In this document: positions 26,022 to 38,518 of the stretch, one piece after another
Position numbering within the stretch: the stretch's first letter is position 1
Layout: each line of letters begins with the position of its first letter
From: Lepturacanthus savala
Lineage: Eukaryota; Chordata; Actinopteri; Scombriformes; Trichiuridae
Assembly: GCA_030544235.1 (NCBI GenBank)
Contig: CM060463.1
Span: 35,655,420-35,719,419 of the forward strand
DNA length: 64,000 nt
Reading direction: 5' to 3'
Notes under the pieces: generated by a model
What the model saw: only the letters and a program-made list of their open reading frames with translations
Databases searched by the model: none
What the model was told of the DNA's origin: nothing
Position numbers and translations under genes: made by a program

Positions 26022-26449
26022 TTCATGAAATATTCCTTAGACCTGGTAAAACATGTTTTAAATGTTTTTATTACTTAAATTGGCCTAAATAATAGATATA
26101 TTTAAGAAATATAAAAAAAGCTGTAAACATAGTCTCAGGATAATTTCATGTTATGTAAGTCAATGGGACTCCATTAGGTTTAGCCAGGCCCAAACCTATT
26201 TTCCGTATTTCCATATTGTTGCCATATGGCCACAAATCTATTTTAGCACGTTAGAAAAAAACAAAAAAACATTGAAGGATTAAAAAAAATTTGGTGAAAA
26301 TGTTCCCAAATTCTGAATAAAAAACTATCTTCAGCTGTGAGACAATGATGCTCACATGTCAAATGTCCATGAGCAAACAGGATATCCTGGTCATGTGACC
26401 TTCAAAATAAAGTAATCATAGCCATATGGCAACACTATGCAATAGAGGG
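26022..26449 (-). mobile_element. TTAA MITE, copy C (inverted)
   Basis: Lies between TTAA (26018-26021) and TTAA (26450-26453). The + strand right edge reads GCCATATGGCAACAC then TATGCAATAGAGGG, the inverse of the left end of copies A, B and E. The other edge is decayed (CCATGGCAGATTCATG). The internal GTTGCCATATGGCCAC near 26218 is the second palindrome. It shares CAAATGTCCATGAGCAAAC and GGATATCCTGGTCATGTGAC with copies E and F. Confidence 0.85.
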
Positions 26450-26462
26450 TTAAAAAGATTAA

Positions 26463-26945
26463 AGGGATAGTTCTGTATTTTTGACATGAATCTGTATAGC
26501 ATCCCTATCATCAGTGTCGTAAACTCACACCGACTTACCCCCAACAGTGTCTTTTGAGCCAAGTTGTGGTCCGATTCTGGTCAAAACGAAAGTAGTCCGG
26601 GTTTCCAGGTGACACTAAAATAAGACGTCTTTCTTCTCATACAGCATGTGTTCAAAAGAGTGATATATGCATCATATATATCACTTAAATGCATCACAAA
26701 ACCAATATCCATGAAAAAGTCCCAGCTCGTAATCACTTGGCCCTACTTTCTCTCCCTTCGTGTCTGTGCGCTGCCGCAAATCGACCAGAGCTGCGTCCGT
26801 CACAGAAAAGAGATAAAATCCGTGAGAAGATTCAGGCACATCTGTGTTGCTACAGCCTGGGTAGTCACAAGTGCTTCCCATTTTTACACTATGAATATAT
26901 GATTACTTACTCCACCAGTGCCAGCCATGATGTTTTCTGACCAGG
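26463..26945 (+). mobile_element. AGGGATAGTTC-type MITE
   Basis: Begins AGGGATAGTTCTGTATTTTT right after TTAA (26459-26462), nine bases from the TTAA that closes copy C. The interior (GACATGAATCTGTATAGCAT ... CGAAAGTAGTCCGG) is typical of an abundant percomorph repeat. The right end is not clear; the inverse end GAACTATCCCTTTAA occurs at 7234-7248 in another copy. Confidence 0.6.
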
Positions 26946-27635
26946 CTGATGAAACAATAAAAGGTAGCCTCAGCCAAATCAGGTTCTCTACATGTTAATA
27001 TTAGATGAGACTTTTTATAAATGCCAACTGGATTTGTGAAAACCTCCCAGCATAACTCCTACAGGATGTTAAAGGGTATGTATCTCCTGGTGCACATTGC
27101 CTGTTTAAGGGTTAAGAAGCATTGATCTGTAAGTGTATTAATATCATCTACAGGTTGTACTCTCATTCAATTAGTTGTAACATTATTCAGTTAATTCTAA
27201 AAATCTGCAAGGACATTTTTTCTCTCTCAATTCTCCGAACATACAATTCAACATCAAGGCCAAGGGACCATAATGAACATCAGTGGATGTGACTCGTCCC
27301 CATCTCCATCCTGCTCTAACCACACTTCCTTTTCAGCCACGAGAAAAGCTTCATGCTCACTGAGATAATTCCACCTGATGACTTGTCCCTGGCAGTAGCA
27401 AAGGACAGATGGAGTGAGGCTCTCCAGAGGGGCATTGTCGTCCTTGGCCTCTTTGTGTTCCTTTTTTACATGTCTACAACAATTGCTCGAGTGGTTCTGG
27501 TGTCCTATTGAAACCTTTCAGTCGTGACTATAGATAACATTCCATCTTTTATGATCACAAACTCAATAACAGAGCTAAGTTTGCTTCCCAGGTGCCAGTA
27601 ACATTTGAATGTTGCTGGTTTGTTAGTAGTAGTTA

Positions 27636-28449
27636 CCAGTGTATGGAGTAATGTGTTACAAAAGTAATAAATTACTGTAATGCACTGATTTTTGCTTTTA
27701 CTTGGTACAAATGTCAGTAATATTCATTACAATGAGTTTCAACCTGGGTTGAAGTGGTAATTGTTTTGTTTTTTCTTAATACAAATTTGCTAAAATCACC
27801 GCAAGACTAGCATCAGTGAAATGCCGGTGCAAAAACATGTTACACTTCCTTTTTCTTTTGGCTCGTCAGACAGAAGATGGAGATGAGTGAACCTGCAGAA
27901 ACGTTGGATAGCACATTCTACTGATGGACACAGACTCATTACTTTACATTTGTGAAACATAAGGATCTGAAGAACATCGTAGTAAAATGCTCCACTTAAA
28001 GAACTGTCCACTTCCTGAAATAGCAGCAGGAATTTGACATTGACAGAGGTGCCATAATAACATGAAGTTAACAAGGATGTGGTGCATGAGAGTGGAGATA
28101 AAACCACAAAACAGACAAAATGAACGTTTTCTTGCTCTGAGATTCTTCAGCATCAAGAGGTTAGGAGACTTGGTGTTGAAGACATGAAAACCACTTTAAC
28201 AGTGGAATCACCAGCTGAATGAAAACATAAAAACTGTGACTAGCAGCAATAATGACAAAGGTGAACTATATTTAGATCACTGAATCCATATTTCCAGTTG
28301 AGGAGAGTAACTTAAAAGTAATGCAATAGTAGTAGAGTAATGTCTTACATTTTAAATTAAATAATATTTTAATATAACAGATGACTTTGAAATAATGGTA
28401 ACAAGTTATAAATAACACATTACAGTTACAGTAACTTGCCCAACACTGG
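27636..28449. mobile_element. Possible TIR repeat ending TTGCCCAACACTGG
   Basis: The right edge AGTAACTTGCCCAACACTGG is a very common fish repeat end. The left edge CCAGTGTATGGAGTAATGTG is a diverged inverse of it. Interior stretches such as TTACAGTTACAGTAACTTG are typical. The 814-bp span includes unrelated sequence that may be a further insertion. Confidence 0.45.
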
Positions 28450-28626
28450 TAGTTCCACTCTAAGAATGGAGCATGAAGATGATAACTCTGTAAACTCTGG
28501 GTAGGAGGACACATTTTTTTGTTTGGAGTTTGTTTTCCTGAAGACAGAATGACAGGCTTGTGTCCATATCTCCAGGTGATTTTTAAGTGAGTGTCCAGAC
28601 TGTCATAAACCTTAGAGACATTTTTT

Positions 28627-28840
28627 AAGTCAAGTCAAGTAAGTTTTATTCGTATAGTCCAACATCACAAATCACAGACTTGCCTCAGGCGACTTCCCTT
28701 CAGTATCCCCTGTTCTAAGACCAGACCCTCCATTTGAAAAAAAAGGAATAAAGAACAGTAAAACCCTCTTCTATAGACCTTAGGGAGATTTCAGAGTGAG
28801 CAAAATCCTCTATTTCTGCCAAATCTGAAGATAATGTTAA
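28627..28840 (+). repeat. Teleost interspersed repeat (CAAGTCAAGTAAGTTTTATT)
   Basis: Reads CAAGTCAAGTAAGTTTTATT, then CGTATAGTCCAACATCACAA, ATCACAGACTTGCCTCAGG. This is the edge of a common fish retroelement-tail repeat, also present at 60369-60545 next to igsf21 exon 2. Confidence 0.65.
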
Positions 28841-28952
28841 TATGTAACTTTTTACTCTGTTTACTGGATAATAATTAGGGTCAATCCAAGTACTCATTTG
28901 AGACAAGTATCTGAGAGTTTTTATAAGAATAGAGTACCAGCTAATTAAATGT

Positions 28953-28957
<5 letters not shown>

Positions 28958-28987
<30 letters not shown>
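28958..28987. repeat. (GT)n microsatellite
   Basis: About 15 perfect GT units. Confidence 0.95.
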
Positions 28988-28988
<1 letters not shown>

Positions 28989-30878
28989 CTCAGTGGTCAA
29001 GTTGGATGTTGAATAGTTTCATTATATAAGCTGAAGTCCATCTTTCATTCCTGTTACTTGAGACTTAACTTCACTATTTTGAAAAGATATTTAGCTATTA
29101 ATAAACATATGCATTCATTCAAGAAGTTGATGTCTGTGTGGTTTTGGAGAAATAGAAAAAAAATAAAAAAGATCAATGCTTTGAAAAGATTTTAGATATT
29201 CAAGACTGAGTTTTATGATTCTTCCACTACATTAAAATCATGATCTAAAACATAGGTGGTGCCTTTGCAAATGATGATTAAATTTGAAAACTGCTTTTGA
29301 ATTAACTTTTAAAGTGATGATAATGATGATAAAGTGCACTGAGCACAGCCCATATGGATTTAAAACAGTCACACAACCCAGAAAACACACAGAAGTAATG
29401 AATGCAGAGTGATTCCTTGCTGTTAATCTATGCAACTAATTTACCATTTGTTTATCACTGTTTGTATTTCAGTGGCATTTTAAAATGGAAGCATATTTTG
29501 CAGATCTTCACCTATTTGTGGAGATTCTTTTGAGGCTGCTGCATCACGTCGTTTCACACAATCCAGACAAATGCATGGAGTGATTTCTATCTGTAATCCA
29601 TCCAATCATTGACTGACTTGAAATAAATGACTTGAAAAACGTGTCAACATTCACAAACAAATGCCTCTAATTTACAACTTGTCTGTCATCATTTCTAAAT
29701 AAGAGCATTTCTACATAGAGCATTCTACGAAGTTGTCATATTTTTCGAAAAAATCTTGTAATGATATTTACAATACTTAATCTCATTTGTGAATCATTAA
29801 CTTTGCATTTAAATGGAAATGTATTTCTGAATCTCAAGTATTCTGTGGATCCTTTTGAGACAGTGTACATAGACACATTACGTTAAAATGAACAGTGCTT
29901 TTGCTCATGAGTCGAGTTCTGAGAGGTTCTGAGATTAGAGATGCACTAAAGTCACTCACAGGACCTGTTAACATCACTAAATTTGATATATAAATGCAAG
30001 TACATGTAATTAATTGATTTAATTTAATTTAATAACTAAGAAAGACTAAAGAAAACTGTATCACTGATTTTTTTGGTAAGGCCAGACGTTTCATTTTACA
30101 GTGTGGACTATCAATCATGACATCACACCCCCATTTTATATCATCAAAAAACTAAACTTAGCAGAGGATATACATCAGTGTGATAAGAACTAGAATGACA
30201 GAAACCATCAGATATTTTTCAGTTTCACGTTAAGGCTCACAAATCTGTTTCTAAACATTTCGCTGAACTAGACACTCGCTGAGACAATCCCCCAGGTTTC
30301 ATTGATACAACTGGGTGTTTAAATAATTTAATTAAAATTAAAAACAAAACAAAAAAAAAACTGCAGTGCAGAACCAAATCAAACTCTAAAGTTAGGGTGT
30401 TGTGCAGAACTTTTATTTAGTATGGAAAATAAAAGTGAAAGGGAGGAGAGTTTCAGTTCTGGGAAGGCATGTGCTTAACATGTTGTTTGTGAGCAGCTTG
30501 TTTCACCACAGATGAAGCATCTCAAACATGGCCTGACCTATGACCTTGGTTAGGCTTCTGCAGTGCTAGGTTTCACTTCTGGGAAAGTGTCAAGTCGTCT
30601 TTATATAAAGTCAATGACTGTGTGTGTTACATAAAATTTCCCTTTTCAGTATATGTTGGTAATGCAACAAACCTGAATGTCACCATTAAACTGAACAGAA
30701 GAATAAAAAGACGTGACAGCAGCAGCATGGCGAGCTAACTAGCTTCTAGCATAGAGACGTACCACAGCCTGAAATTATATTTGTTCTTACTAGTGCAGTT
30801 GAACAGAAGTCACAAAAAAAAAAAAACGCAAAACAGTCAGTGGCTAAAACAGTGGCTTATTTTAGTTTTATAGTTTAA

Positions 30879-31185
30879 CCTTCTATTGCATTCCATTACT
30901 TTGGCTCAGTATTACTAAAAAGCAGTAATATAAAGTCCACGTATTACTGTTTAGTCATAAAAATCATGTCTTTCACTTTGAAGGACAACATAATAATCAC
31001 ATCACAAGACCAGGAAGTCCTGTTTTCACTCTGAAGTTTTACATGGACTAATAAAAAATCGTTTGATGGCACATTTGATGCAGCATATCCGAATACAGCA
31101 GTGCATTCTGGGCCAAAATTAGAAAGATAACTATACCCATGAATTTGCATGGAGTTGTCATATGTTAACACTATGCAATAGAGGG
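30879..31185. mobile_element. TTAA MITE, copy D (short, different interior)
   Basis: TTAA (30875-30878), then CCTTCTATTGCATTCC. The right end CACTATGCAATAGAGGG is followed by TTGA (31186-31189), one base off TTAA. A decayed palindrome GTTGTCATATGTTAAC lies at about 31155-31170. The 307-bp interior does not match copies A, B, C or E, so it may be a subfamily or a captured filler. Confidence 0.7.
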
Positions 31186-32721
31186 TTGAAGCCTGTACAT
31201 TTTAAATTACAACTATTGTGTAATAAATGACACATGAAGGAAAATATATGACATTTGCCAGGAACTGTACATTTCTACATAACAAGTGATAATCATAATA
31301 GATAAAACAAAAATAAAAAAAGCTATCTCCATAATAAAAAAAAAAATCCTCACCAGAGGACATAGGAGAACATTTGTTTGTGTTTAATAATGAGACTCAA
31401 CCATCTATGGAAGTCTGATCCGAGAGTGATTTACCGCTTGAGTGTACATGTCAGGACGGTTACGTCAGGGTTGCGTCAAACAAGATTAGAACATGTAGCT
31501 TTTAATTGAGAATAGTGCTGCGATAGCATTCTAGCAGATGCCTGAGAAAGCTTCTGTCAGAAACTATAAACATGCCCTTTACTGTGTCTTTGGTGTTATT
31601 TCAGTGAGGTAAAACAAAGCTAAAGTTAAACAGGGAGTGACGTTTTTTGGTTGTTTTAGACCAAAAAACACTTTGAATTTTTGTATTAAAAAGTTACCTG
31701 ATAGTGTGACAGGATACAGACATACAGACCAGCACACATATATAAATCTCACATGAGTGTGGTCAGTAAAAACTTGCATCGCTGCCAGAATTTTTTGGCT
31801 TTGACTCCTGTGATTTTTGCACATTCGGCACATTTGGCATCGCTCACTCTGCTGTGACTTGGTCAACAAGGGTAAGCTTTTTTGTTAACAAATTACTGCT
31901 ATGCTGAAACAAATTGCAAATAATTTAAACACGTTTGGCAGATGATGTTTTTTTTTCCTTTCATTAGGGAAAAAAAGGGAAGTGGAGGATTACATTTTGC
32001 ATGATGGTGCCTGGCGCTGAGTCTCTCAGCCACATTAGCTTGGTGAGGAAAATGGTTTACACAACCATATAAAAATCTCAACTGGGATGCAGGCCTTTGA
32101 ATGTATGCCAGTATCACAGCTTTCTCAATAATTACCATGAAGACCTGAGATGAAAGAGAGTTCATGGACTTTTAGTGTATTCCAAGAGTTACACCTCTGA
32201 AATTTAAAATAAAATAAAATAATAAAATATAAAAGCTTTTGGTCGGCTGCTATAAGGATGAACTGAGACAATGACACAATGTTCAAAACAAAGATAATAA
32301 AGAAGAAAGCAGAAGCTCTAGTCCTTAATATCTCACTCATAATTGATGAAAAGCACTTCCTGTGTCTTTAATGCTTAGCTTGGCTGTCATGACACAAATA
32401 TGATCAATATCTTGAGAAAAAGTGTGCACACAGCCTCCGTGTTTAGACACTGACTTGTTCATTAAAATCATGAAATGCATTCGTTGGTGACATTCTGAAG
32501 CCTGTCCAGCAGGGCCATGCAGAAACCTGCTGCTCAATGTTAAAATACAGCACATGGAACAAAAGTTTGAAACCTCCCTACAATATAACTAGATGAACTG
32601 TAGCAACCCATACTCATGTAATATGACATCACAACATACCGTGTCATTGACCACATCTGATATATTTGGTAGGGGCAGTGCAAACCAAAGGGGAATATGT
32701 TTTATCTGATGGATGCATTGA

Positions 32722-32725
<4 letters not shown>

Positions 32726-32785
<60 letters not shown>
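32726..32785. repeat. (CA)n microsatellite
   Basis: 30 uninterrupted CA units. Minus-strand ORFs encoding poly-Cys-Val over it are artefacts. Confidence 0.98.
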
Positions 32786-32786
<1 letters not shown>

Positions 32787-33608
32787 CCATTTTGTGCAAG
32801 ACTGTTAAATATGTTTCATATTTATGCACATTATTATATTAAATTTATCTGTGTATACACAAATATAAGTACTGATATGTTTAAATGAAAAGATGAGAAA
32901 ATCACTGTTCAGATTCTTATTTTCCATATTATTATTACATTGTTGTTAATTTATAATAGTCAATACAACAGTCAACTGTCAACTAATATTATCTAAATTA
33001 TTATTATGTTGTTAAATGTTATTTTTGAAGGGCCACAGCGAGGCTTTGACATACACAAACTTAAAAAAAATAATAATCATCAATTAAAATTAAGAAAACT
33101 TTCCAAAATGGCACTTTGGGCATGAAGGGCCAAAGAGCCCCACCTCCCTGCTGCCTAGAGGATGTACTGGCATTTAACGGAACTTTTTTACTGTTGATCG
33201 GTGCTGTGAATTACCGTACTCTTAAAACCAAATGTCTGCCATTCATTAATGCCGAGGAAAGAGAGGCGTGTTACAGCGAATGTGTCGCCGCTAGCGATGC
33301 AAAGTCAACAGCTGGCTGCAACAGCCCTTAGTATGTGGCTTTCAATTAATAGGCTTTTGAAGAGGGTAATAACCTATAAACTCAAACTATAAAATTAAAT
33401 CTAAATATGTATACATGGAGCCTAACTCAGTGGCGTAGAAAGAGGCAATAAGATAGTTTGCAACTCTGTAAACTCTTGAAACACACTTGCATCTTAGCGG
33501 GGACACCTCACACATATTTACCTTTAGATTAATTACACTGTTGTTCCTTTAACGTTCTACATTTTACAACCCTGCAAGTACATAAAATACATATGGACAC
33601 TGAAATTT

Positions 33609-35435
33609 CAGTAACATTTTACTTAATGGGAGAGTTCATAACACATTCATAGTAGTTGTATAAACTGCACATAAAGCAATCATGACTGTTTCATGAGACC
33701 CAACATTCATACCAAACCTTTCATGAATTTGGAACAATAGAAAGATGACAACTTTTCAAAATAAAGGTCCAACTTCTACAAAATAGCATTACCGTTTTTG
33801 GAGTTTAACACTGGGAGGCAAATGAGCTACATTCAGCTGACCTATTAGTGTATTAGTGTAATATGGACACCTTTAATGTAATCTCTACCAGTCATTGTAA
33901 ATATTTGATGAATGTTTTATGAAGAATGGCTTTCCTATATGAATTGAGGAGTATTACCAGATAGCCAGATTACCAATGTTGACCATTGTCAACATGAAAT
34001 CAGTGAATCAGTGTTGGATTTTCATGTTGATTCTTTGCACACTCAGTTAATATTGAAATAATTTTGATTTATACTATAGACCAGTGGAATTTCAATTGTA
34101 TTTCACTTAATTGGATGTTGAAACAATATAAAAAGTGCAACGTAACAGATCAATGCACTTTCAGTTATATTTCAATAGAAATATTTTAGTCATTTAAAAC
34201 TACTACACAAAAATATTATAATCTATATTCTGCTTTATCTATAGCCAGGATGTCCTAGACAACCTAATTTATTTTGAAAGTCATTTTTGATGTACTAAAA
34301 GTAGCATGCATGTAATATGCATTTTTAAAAAAAAAAACGTGAGTACCTGTATTTTCTTTTAATTTCACACTTTTCAGATGTGAATGTGGTTGTGTTACGA
34401 TATGAGACTATATAATGAGAGAGAGAGTACAACGCTGCTGCTCTGACAGTAGTTTTGAAGTTTGCTTCATTGAAACACTGAAAGTGTGTTTTGTGTTGTA
34501 TAGTATTGTTGTGTAGTGGTTTTACTTAACTATTTCTATGGGCATTATTAATTGAAATAGGGTGATATCAGATAAAATGTGCAATTTCAGGTTTGGGGAC
34601 CTAGCCCCTCTGGAAATTAGAGCCAATGACTACTGTGATTGACTGGTAAATCATTTTCCTGATGAGATGATCCATTTTATCTGAAACTGCTCATGCAAAA
34701 AGAAAAGAGTGGTACAGTAGATATTTCAAGATTTATAGGGTCTAAATAATTATATTTTATCACATAATTCCAACACATACATACGTAAAAAAGGTAAATT
34801 TGGTATTGTGTTATTGTTCCAAGTGATTTACCAAAAAGTGGCCCAATTTACCTGATATCACCATATAATTAAAAGCAGATTGATCTGTAGCTACATTGCA
34901 CTTGTTGTTTCTATATATGAAATTAAGTGAAACATTAATTCTGATGGTCTATAGTTAATAAATCAACATTATTTCAATATTAACTGAGGGTGCAAACTGA
35001 TATAGAATCAACACTGAAATCCAACATTGATTCATTGTTGACAATGCAATGTTGATTCTACATAGTTTCTATCTGGTAATACTTCAAAAGTTCTATAGTA
35101 AAGTGACATTTGATGCATACTTTATAAGATATTCAAGAAATATTTACAAAGACTGGAGAGATTACATTAATGGTGTCCAGGTTATACTAATACAGGTCAG
35201 CTGAATGTAGCTAGTTTATCTCCCAGTTTAAAAATCTAAAAAACAGCAATGCTGCTTTGAAATTGTTGGACTTTTATTTTGAAAAGTTGACATTCTCTCT
35301 TCCATGTTCAGGAGAAGTTTGGCATCAATGATCAGTCATGTCTCATGAAACAGTCATAAATGCCTAATTTGCAGTGTATACAGCTGCTATGAATATGTTA
35401 CGAACTCACAAGTGTTACAGAATATTCTAATTATA
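33609..35435. mobile_element. Foldback element with arms of about 560 bp
   Basis: The left arm (about 33609-34170) is repeated inverted as the right arm (about 34866-35435). Paired landmarks, right arm given as reverse complement, include TATGACTGTTTCATGAGAC against CATGACTGTTTCATGAGAC, ACTTTTCAAAATAAA in both, GTATTACCAGATAG in both, CTCAGTTAATATTGAAATAA in both, and ACTATAGACCA in both. Arms have diverged by scattered substitutions and indels. The loop (34171-34865) holds unrelated sequence plus a TAGGGTGATATC-type MITE (34558-34865) abutting the right arm. No transposase frame was found. Outer edges are approximate. Confidence 0.85.
34558..34865. mobile_element. TAGGGTGATATC MITE, copy 1 (nested)
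   Basis: Starts TAGGGTGATATCAGATAAAA and ends TTTACCTGATATCACCATA, an inverted terminal repeat of about 20 bases. Interior stretches such as CCTGATGAGATG, CAGTAGATATTTCAAGATTT and TTTGGTATTGTGTTATTG match copy 2 at 58.8 kb. It sits inside the foldback loop. Confidence 0.85.
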
Positions 35436-36363
35436 TAAAACAGCAATCCCTTTTTCAATAATGTTACAATGCATAGAAACATGCATTCTCCTGCAGGGAG
35501 AATAGTATGTGAGCGGCTTTGTTAACCCTCTAGTTTTTTTTTAAGAGACCAATGATGTTACACTTTTGACACTATGGCTGATCGATTTGGATCAAATGTA
35601 AATGTGTCACATCAACAGTAGAAACACAGACCACGAACCAAAACACAAATTACACATTTATCTCTGTTTATGCTTAGGATTCTAAATGGTTGGATCACAT
35701 CAGGATGAAGGGAGATTAAACAAATGCTTCAATGCATCAGATGGTATTGGAGCACAAAGTGTGTGTAAAAGTGTGTATGATCCAGCTAAGTTCAAAGAAC
35801 CAGAGTGTGCTTCAGTTGATAAAACACACAAAAAAATAGAGACATACAGTATTAAGTATTACAAGTGTGTATTATATTAAGACTACACTATCCTTATGTG
35901 TCAAGTTTACTACTTCAAAGCAGAGGTTTAATGCTCCATATAAACAAATGTCTGAATAATAGTTACTAAATAAAAAAAAAAGTGCCAAATTAAGGCCTTC
36001 TCAGGGATGCAGAGATGCCTCCGCAACCTTCAATGCAAACTGTCGTATCCCATTTGGTCTCTTAATGAATATAAAACCAATTGAGTTATAGAAATGTGTA
36101 TTGATATTGACATCAATCATTGCACAAGTCAGCTCTGGTAGATACTATATGTTTACAGCTAATTACTCAGGAGAGATTGACTAGTCAATTCACCACAGTC
36201 CACCCACACAGTGTTGGCTGCTTTGCAAATCTTAAATAATATAGATGGAACTAGGGGAACTGTGCAGTTGTTGTTGTTGATACAGAGGCTGTAATCAGTA
36301 AAACCTATGGAGCATGTTGTTTATCACAATAAAGGCAAAATATATGATTTTGGATCCAATTAA

Positions 36364-36895
36364 CTCTCTATTACATAGTGTTACCATATGGCAACAATTA
36401 GTTTATCTCAATTTTTCTAAAAAGCTGTGAGATACTGTAAAATCTATGTTTTTACAGTTAGGTGTGGAAAGGGGGATTTTATTTTGGAAGGACATGTAAT
36501 ATATATAATGTCATGTGGTCACATGACCAGAATATCCTGTTTGCTCATGGACGTTTGACATGTGAGCATCACTGTTTCAGAACCGAAGGTCGTTTTTTAT
36601 TCAGAATTTTGGATATTTTCACCAAATAAAAAATTGAACTCACTATCTGGGGCAAGTAAAACTTAGTAAACTGTATTTGTTTATTTATTTGTTGATTTAT
36701 TTATTATAGATTTAATTCAATGTCAATGGTATAGGTAAAATATATTTGTTGCCATATGGCAGCAATGTGCAAATCTGGAAAATAACAATAGAATATAGAT
36801 TTTTTTTAAATAAATATATTATTTAGGCCATTTTAAGTAATAAAAACATTCAAAACACTTTTACCATGTCTATATACTATTTCATGCAATAGAGG
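36364..36895 (+). mobile_element. TTAA MITE, copy E
   Basis: TTAA (36360-36363), then CTCTCTATTACATAG. GTTACCATATGGCAAC lies at 36380-36395. An internal GTTGCCATATGGCAGC lies at 36748-36763. The right end is GCAATAGAGG then TTTAT. The interior GGTCACATGACCAGAATATC and TTGCTCATGGACGTTTGAC match copies C and F inverted. 532 bp. Confidence 0.85.
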
Positions 36896-36905
36896 TTTAT
36901 GGATG

Positions 36906-36967
<62 letters not shown>
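36906..36967. repeat. (AAT)n microsatellite
   Basis: About 20 perfect ATA/AAT units, starting within ten bases of the right end of MITE copy E. Confidence 0.97.
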
Positions 36968-36968
<1 letters not shown>

Positions 36969-38269
36969 TAATGTAAGTTAAATATTCTGAAAAAGAAACA
37001 GCATGTTCTAAATGGAAATTTAAAAAAAAAATAAATAAATAAAACTATATAACTCTGAATCAAAATATAACATGAGTGTGGGAATGAGCTTCACTCAATA
37101 TCAATGGGGATATGTTAATATACAGGAATGACAGCATAAAATATAATATATAATAAATATTTATAAAATATGACACATTGTTAATTGTTGCACACAATAT
37201 TAATGAATTCTGTAATAAGATAAGCTGCAATTACACAAGATGTGTCAAAATTTATGAAAATTATTTAAAAAAATATATATATATTTCATGGAAACAATAT
37301 TATAATGGAAAATGGAAGCCACAGAATTGATATGCTTCAGTTGGACAAATCATTAAAGAAAATAAGAATTCATATCATAACTATGCTGATGACGTACACA
37401 TTTACTTTGCAGCACTCTCATTAAATGCCTTTGGTCACCATAGAATCTCTTTGTCAGTGCAATAACTCAATTAACAGCTGGTGTCTCAAAATGTTATCCA
37501 ACTCTAATTTGGAAAAAAAATGAGAGATTTAGGATTACCACTCATCTCAACACAAAGAGATTTAAAGCCAAAGACTGTTTGAAAGTGGTGGTGTCTTAAT
37601 TAATTGTGATGTTTATTTAAAAAAAAACAAAAAAAAAAAAAAACAAGCTCTAATCTCCAGCAGGGTTGACTTTTTTCGAAGGCATTCCTAAATAAAACAA
37701 AACAAAACAAAATAAAATGCAGCGACTATATTACTCTGATACTTCAGTCTTTACACTGGCTTGTGGGAGGTCAAATGATTGACTTCAAAGGACTGCTGCT
37801 TCTTTATTAATAGCTAAATACGACAGGACCAAAATACCTGACTTATGTTGATAATACTGTCAAAACTAAACAAAATATTTCTATGATACTCTGATCTGGA
37901 ACCAACCTTCCGTTTTCCTGTCCTCTATAAAAAAGTTGCTCCAACTGTTTTTAAAGCTGCAGTCATTTAAAATGTAAAATAGCAGTGTGGTTTACTTAGC
38001 AGTGTGGAAGATACTACTTCCTCAATATCAGGCAACTACAGTCACCATGGCAACAGTAAACCCCATAACAATCCTGTTTTGTTTTCTTTGTTTGTTTTTT
38101 TTGTTGTTTTTTTTTTCACTTGGGGTTGAAATTGATCTACTTTGTGTGAACTGGTTTGAAAAGGACTTTAATGGATCTTATATTCATTTAAAATTAAATT
38201 AAATACATGATTGAAATGCAGTCTTCTTTTTAAATCTTATTATTATTTATTATTATTTTTTGCTCAGTA

Positions 38270-38518
38270 GAAATCAATAATTTTTTAAAAGGTGAAAATT
38301 GTCCAATTTTGAATAAAAGACAATCTTTGGTGTGAGACAGTGATGCTCTCATGTTAAATGTCTATGAGCAAACATGATATCCTGGTCATGTGACTTCATA
38401 AATTCTATGCACTTTAAAAATAATATCATTTTAGATAGATAGTGTATCTATTTATAGCTGTTTAGAAAAACAAAGACAAAATAATTGTTGCCATATGGCA
38501 AAGCTATGCAATAGATAG
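38270..38518 (-). mobile_element. TTAA MITE, copy F (truncated, inverted)
   Basis: The right edge has GTTGCCATATGGCAAA (38487-38502), then CTATGCAATAGATAG and TTAA (38519-38522). The interior GAGCAAACATGATATCCTGG and TCATGTGACTTCA match copy C. The far end is missing; sequence grades into AT-rich DNA near 38270. Confidence 0.75.

Noticed and set aside
32589..32888. ORFs encoding long Cys-Val or Thr-His runs
   Set aside because: They are translations of a (CA)n microsatellite.
35519..35560. TTAACCCTCTAG as a seventh copy of the TTAA MITE
   Set aside because: Only one end present, no GCATAG extension or palindrome and no matching opposite end.
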